Source: Erythrobacter sp. UBA2510 (lineage in GTDB: Bacteria; Pseudomonadota; Alphaproteobacteria; Sphingomonadales; Sphingomonadaceae). From it: DNA of 14,477 nucleotides. The translations under genes were made by a program, and so were the position numbers. The stretch is from contig DDNW01000140.1 of NCBI GenBank assembly GCA_002341345.1, positions 1-14,477 on the forward strand. Direction: 5' to 3'. Below the pieces are notes generated by a model. That model was given only the letters and a program-made list of their open reading frames with translations, ran no database searches and was not told the origin of the DNA. This document shows positions 12,144 through 14,477 of the stretch, in pieces; the stretch's first letter is position 1, and each line of letters begins with the position of its first letter.

Positions 12144-14477
12144 ATGAAGACCAGATGGCCCAAGTTCAAAATGGGACCGGCGGCGTGGAGCGCCAGGGAA
12201 GCGCAGGTCGGCGATCGCCTGCCTTATGCGCGCCTGGTCGATGCGGGCACGCTGTTGCTGCGCGACGGCTCGCTGATGGGCGCGCTGCAAGTCCCCGGCC
12301 TGCTGTTCGAGACAGAGGACACTGACGCGCTCAATGCTCATGCAGCAACGCGCGAGGTGATGCTGCGGAGCAATCTCGATGCACGCTTCGTGCTCTATCA
12401 CCACATCATCCGCCGCCGCGTCGCGGTCGAGCTGGAGGCCAGCTTCGACGATCCGCTCTCCGCCCATATCGACCGGCGCTGGCGCGAGAAGCTGTCGTCC
12501 GGCTCGCTGTTCGTCAACGACCAGTTTGTCACGCTGGTGCGCCGTCCAGCGCGCGGCAAGGCAGGCTGGGGCGAAAAGCTGCAACGCATGGTCAAGGGCA
12601 AGGCGACCGAGGCAGAAGAGGTCGATCCCAAGGACATGCGCGCGCTGCGCGGGGCACTGCAGGCGCTCGCCGCAAACCTCGGCGAATATGGCGCACAGAT
12701 GCTGGGCGATTATCAGGGCCCGAGCGGCGGCACCAATAACGAGCTGCTCGAACTGCTCTCGGCGCTCTATAATGGCGAGATGCGGCCTGTGCGCCGCCCG
12801 GAAATCGACACCGATATCGGAAATATGCTACCCTATCGCCGCGCCAGTTTCGGGCTCGATGCGATGGAATTGCGAGGGAGCGGCGGGGCCGATTTCGCCT
12901 CGATCCTGAGTCTTAAGGACTATCCCGAGGCGACCAGCCCCGGCCTGCTCGATGCCATGCTGCGCCTGCCTTACGAGATGGTCGTTTGCGAGAGCTACGC
13001 GCCGCAGGAACGCCAGACCGCGCGCGAGAAGATCGACCTCGCGATCCGCCGCCTGCGCTCGGTCGACGAGGACGCGCAGGCCGAGCGGGTCGAGATGATG
13101 ACCGCGCGTGACGAGCTGGGCGCGGGCTCGGTCGGCTTTGGCGACCATCACCTCACCGTGCTGGTGCGCGAGCGCGATCTCGACCGGCTCGACGATGCCG
13201 GCGCGCAGATCGCCGCTGCGCTCGCCGATACCGGAGCCATCGCGGTGCGCGAGGACACCAATCTCGAACCCGCCTTCTGGGGCCAGTTCCCCGGCAACGA
13301 GCACTACCTCGTGCGCCGGGCGATGATCTCGACCGCCAACATGGCGAGCTTCGGCAGCTTCCACGGCTTCGCGCTGGGGCAGGCGGCAGGCAATCACTGG
13401 GGCGAAGCCGTCACGCTGCTCCAGACCACCAGTTCGACGCCGTTCTTCTTCAACTTCCATCACGGCGATCTGGGCAATTTCTCGGTCATCGGGCCGTCGG
13501 GTTCGGGCAAGACCGTGGTGATGAACTTCCTCGCCGCGCAGGCGCAGAAGTTCAGCCCCCGTACGATCCTTTTCGACAAGGATCGCGGTGCCGAGCTGTT
13601 CATTCGCGGGATCGGCGGCAGCTATGATCGCATCCGCTCAGGCGAGCCGACAGGCTTCAACCCGCTGGCCCTGCCCGACAATCCGGTCAATCGCGGCTTC
13701 CTGCGCGACTGGCTGGGCGTGCTGCTCGCTGCCAATGGCCCGGAGGAACTGGCGACAATCTCCGCTGCGGTCGATGCGGCTTATGCCAACGATCCCTCGC
13801 TGCGTCGTCTGAGGCACTTCCGCGAACTGCTCTCGGGCAGCCGCCGCCCGCAGCCGGGCGATTTGGCCGACCGGCTTTCGGCATGGATCGAGGACGGGGA
13901 GCATGGCTGGCTGTTCGACAATGCAACCGACCGGCTCGACCTGTCGACCCGCGTGATGGGCTTCGACATGACCGCACTGCTGGAAAGCCCCAAGCTGCGC
14001 ACGCCGACGATGATGTATCTGTTCCACCGGATCGACGAGCGGCTCGATGGTGAACCGACGATGATCCTGATCGACGAGGGCTGGAAGGCGCTCGACGACG
14101 AGGTGTTCTCCGCCCGCATCCGCGACTGGCTGAAGACGCTCAGGAAGCGCAATGCACTGGTCGGCTTTGCCACCCAGTCGGCACGCGACGCGCTCGACAG
14201 CCGCATCTCCTCGGCGCTGGTCGAACAGACCGCAACGATGATCTTCATGCCCAATGCGCGTGCCCGGGCGGAGGATTATTGCGAGGGCTTCGGCCTGACC
14301 GAACACGAATTCGCGCTCATCAAGACGCTGCCCGCGCACAGCCGCTGCTTCCTCGTACGCCAGCCCGATGCCAGCGTCGTCGCGCGGCTCGACCTGTCAG
14401 GCGCGCCCGAAGTGCTGACGATCCTGTCGGGCCGTGAAAGCTCGGTCCGCCGTCTCGACCTGCTGCGCGAGGCGGTC
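12144..14477 (+). CDS. virB4: VirB4 T4SS ATPase (3' end beyond window)
   Basis: The first 778 residues of a VirB4/TrbE ATPase are present and the gene runs off the right edge; family members are about 800 residues, so little is missing. VirB4 energises pilus assembly and substrate transfer at the inner membrane. The N-terminal CagE/TrbE domain (about 1-400) leads into the ATPase domain, with Walker A GPSGSGKT (450-457), DKDRG after it, Walker B MILIDEGWKAL (640-650) and an ATQSARDAL motif (about 675-683). The ATG at 12144 has GGAG seven bases upstream; an in-frame ATG two codons earlier is too close to that site. It follows virB3 by 50 bases. Confidence 0.95.
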   Translation, partial: MKTRWPKFKMGPAAWSAREAQVGDRLPYARLVDAGTLLLRDGSLMGALQVPGLLFETEDTDALNAHAATREVMLRSNLDARFVLYHHIIRRRVAVELEASFDDPLSAHIDRRWREKLSSGSLFVNDQFVTLVRRPARGKAGWGEKLQRMVKGKATEAEEVDPKDMRALRGALQALAANLGEYGAQMLGDYQGPSGGTNNELLELLSALYNGEMRPVRRPEIDTDIGNMLPYRRASFGLDAMELRGSGGADFASILSLKDYPEATSPGLLDAMLRLPYEMVVCESYAPQERQTAREKIDLAIRRLRSVDEDAQAERVEMMTARDELGAGSVGFGDHHLTVLVRERDLDRLDDAGAQIAAALADTGAIAVREDTNLEPAFWGQFPGNEHYLVRRAMISTANMASFGSFHGFALGQAAGNHWGEAVTLLQTTSSTPFFFNFHHGDLGNFSVIGPSGSGKTVVMNFLAAQAQKFSPRTILFDKDRGAELFIRGIGGSYDRIRSGEPTGFNPLALPDNPVNRGFLRDWLGVLLAANGPEELATISAAVDAAYANDPSLRRLRHFRELLSGSRRPQPGDLADRLSAWIEDGEHGWLFDNATDRLDLSTRVMGFDMTALLESPKLRTPTMMYLFHRIDERLDGEPTMILIDEGWKALDDEVFSARIRDWLKTLRKRNALVGFATQSARDALDSRISSALVEQTATMIFMPNARARAEDYCEGFGLTEHEFALIKTLPAHSRCFLVRQPDASVVARLDLSGAPEVLTILSGRESSVRRLDLLREAV

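Noticed and set aside
13638..14339. A 233-codon open frame on the minus strand
   Set aside because: It is antisense to the ATPase domain of virB4 and shows no features of its own.
1..14477. CRISPR array, integrase, transposase or toxin-antitoxin pair
   Set aside because: No regularly spaced repeats were seen and no protein in the window has integrase, transposase or typical toxin-antitoxin features.

Overview
The window looks like part of a chromosome from an alphaproteobacterium, most likely a sphingomonad (Erythrobacter/Sphingopyxis type). This rests on the high G+C, the strawberry-notch/toprim island genes, a DUF5818-like small protein, a TonB receptor paired with a beta-helix-like lipoprotein, and the style of the VirB genes. 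The assignment is from protein character only, not from a search.

Left part (about 1-4574): one end of an integrated genetic element. Two leftward genes, a small CHC2-zinc-finger/toprim primase-like protein and a strawberry-notch (Sno) methylase/helicase-like protein, form a replication-type operon. Sno stops abruptly at about half the usual family length, exactly at a 7-bp inverted repeat, which looks like a recombination or insertion junction. Divergently transcribed are a VirB1-like lytic transglycosylase and a translationally coupled DUF5818-like small protein. The element ends at a 24-nt copy of the 3' end of a serine-type tRNA gene (4551-4574), preceded by three GGGGCA-type repeats. No integrase lies in the window.

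Middle part (4575-10280): presumed resident chromosome. A winged-helix response regulator with a degenerate receiver domain has three GTCACA repeats before its start and converges on a TonB-receptor operon at a shared bidirectional terminator. The leftward operon encodes a roughly 520-residue lipoprotein and then a 918-residue TonB-dependent outer-membrane receptor, probably cooperating in uptake of an unknown substrate. The intergenic region upstream carries two related copies of a GTCACA/CTGTCAT-type element.

Right part (10281-14477): a small exported TPR protein, a strong intrinsic terminator, a good PhoB-box-like direct repeat, and then a rightward virB1-virB2-virB3-virB4 operon that starts a type IV secretion system and runs off the window inside virB4. 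The T4SS lies outside the tRNA-bounded element.

The most interesting points are the Sno truncation at an inverted repeat, the attR-like tRNA fragment, the atypical response regulator, and the recurrence of GTCACA/GTCAT repeats before the regulator, the uptake operon and the T4SS operon.
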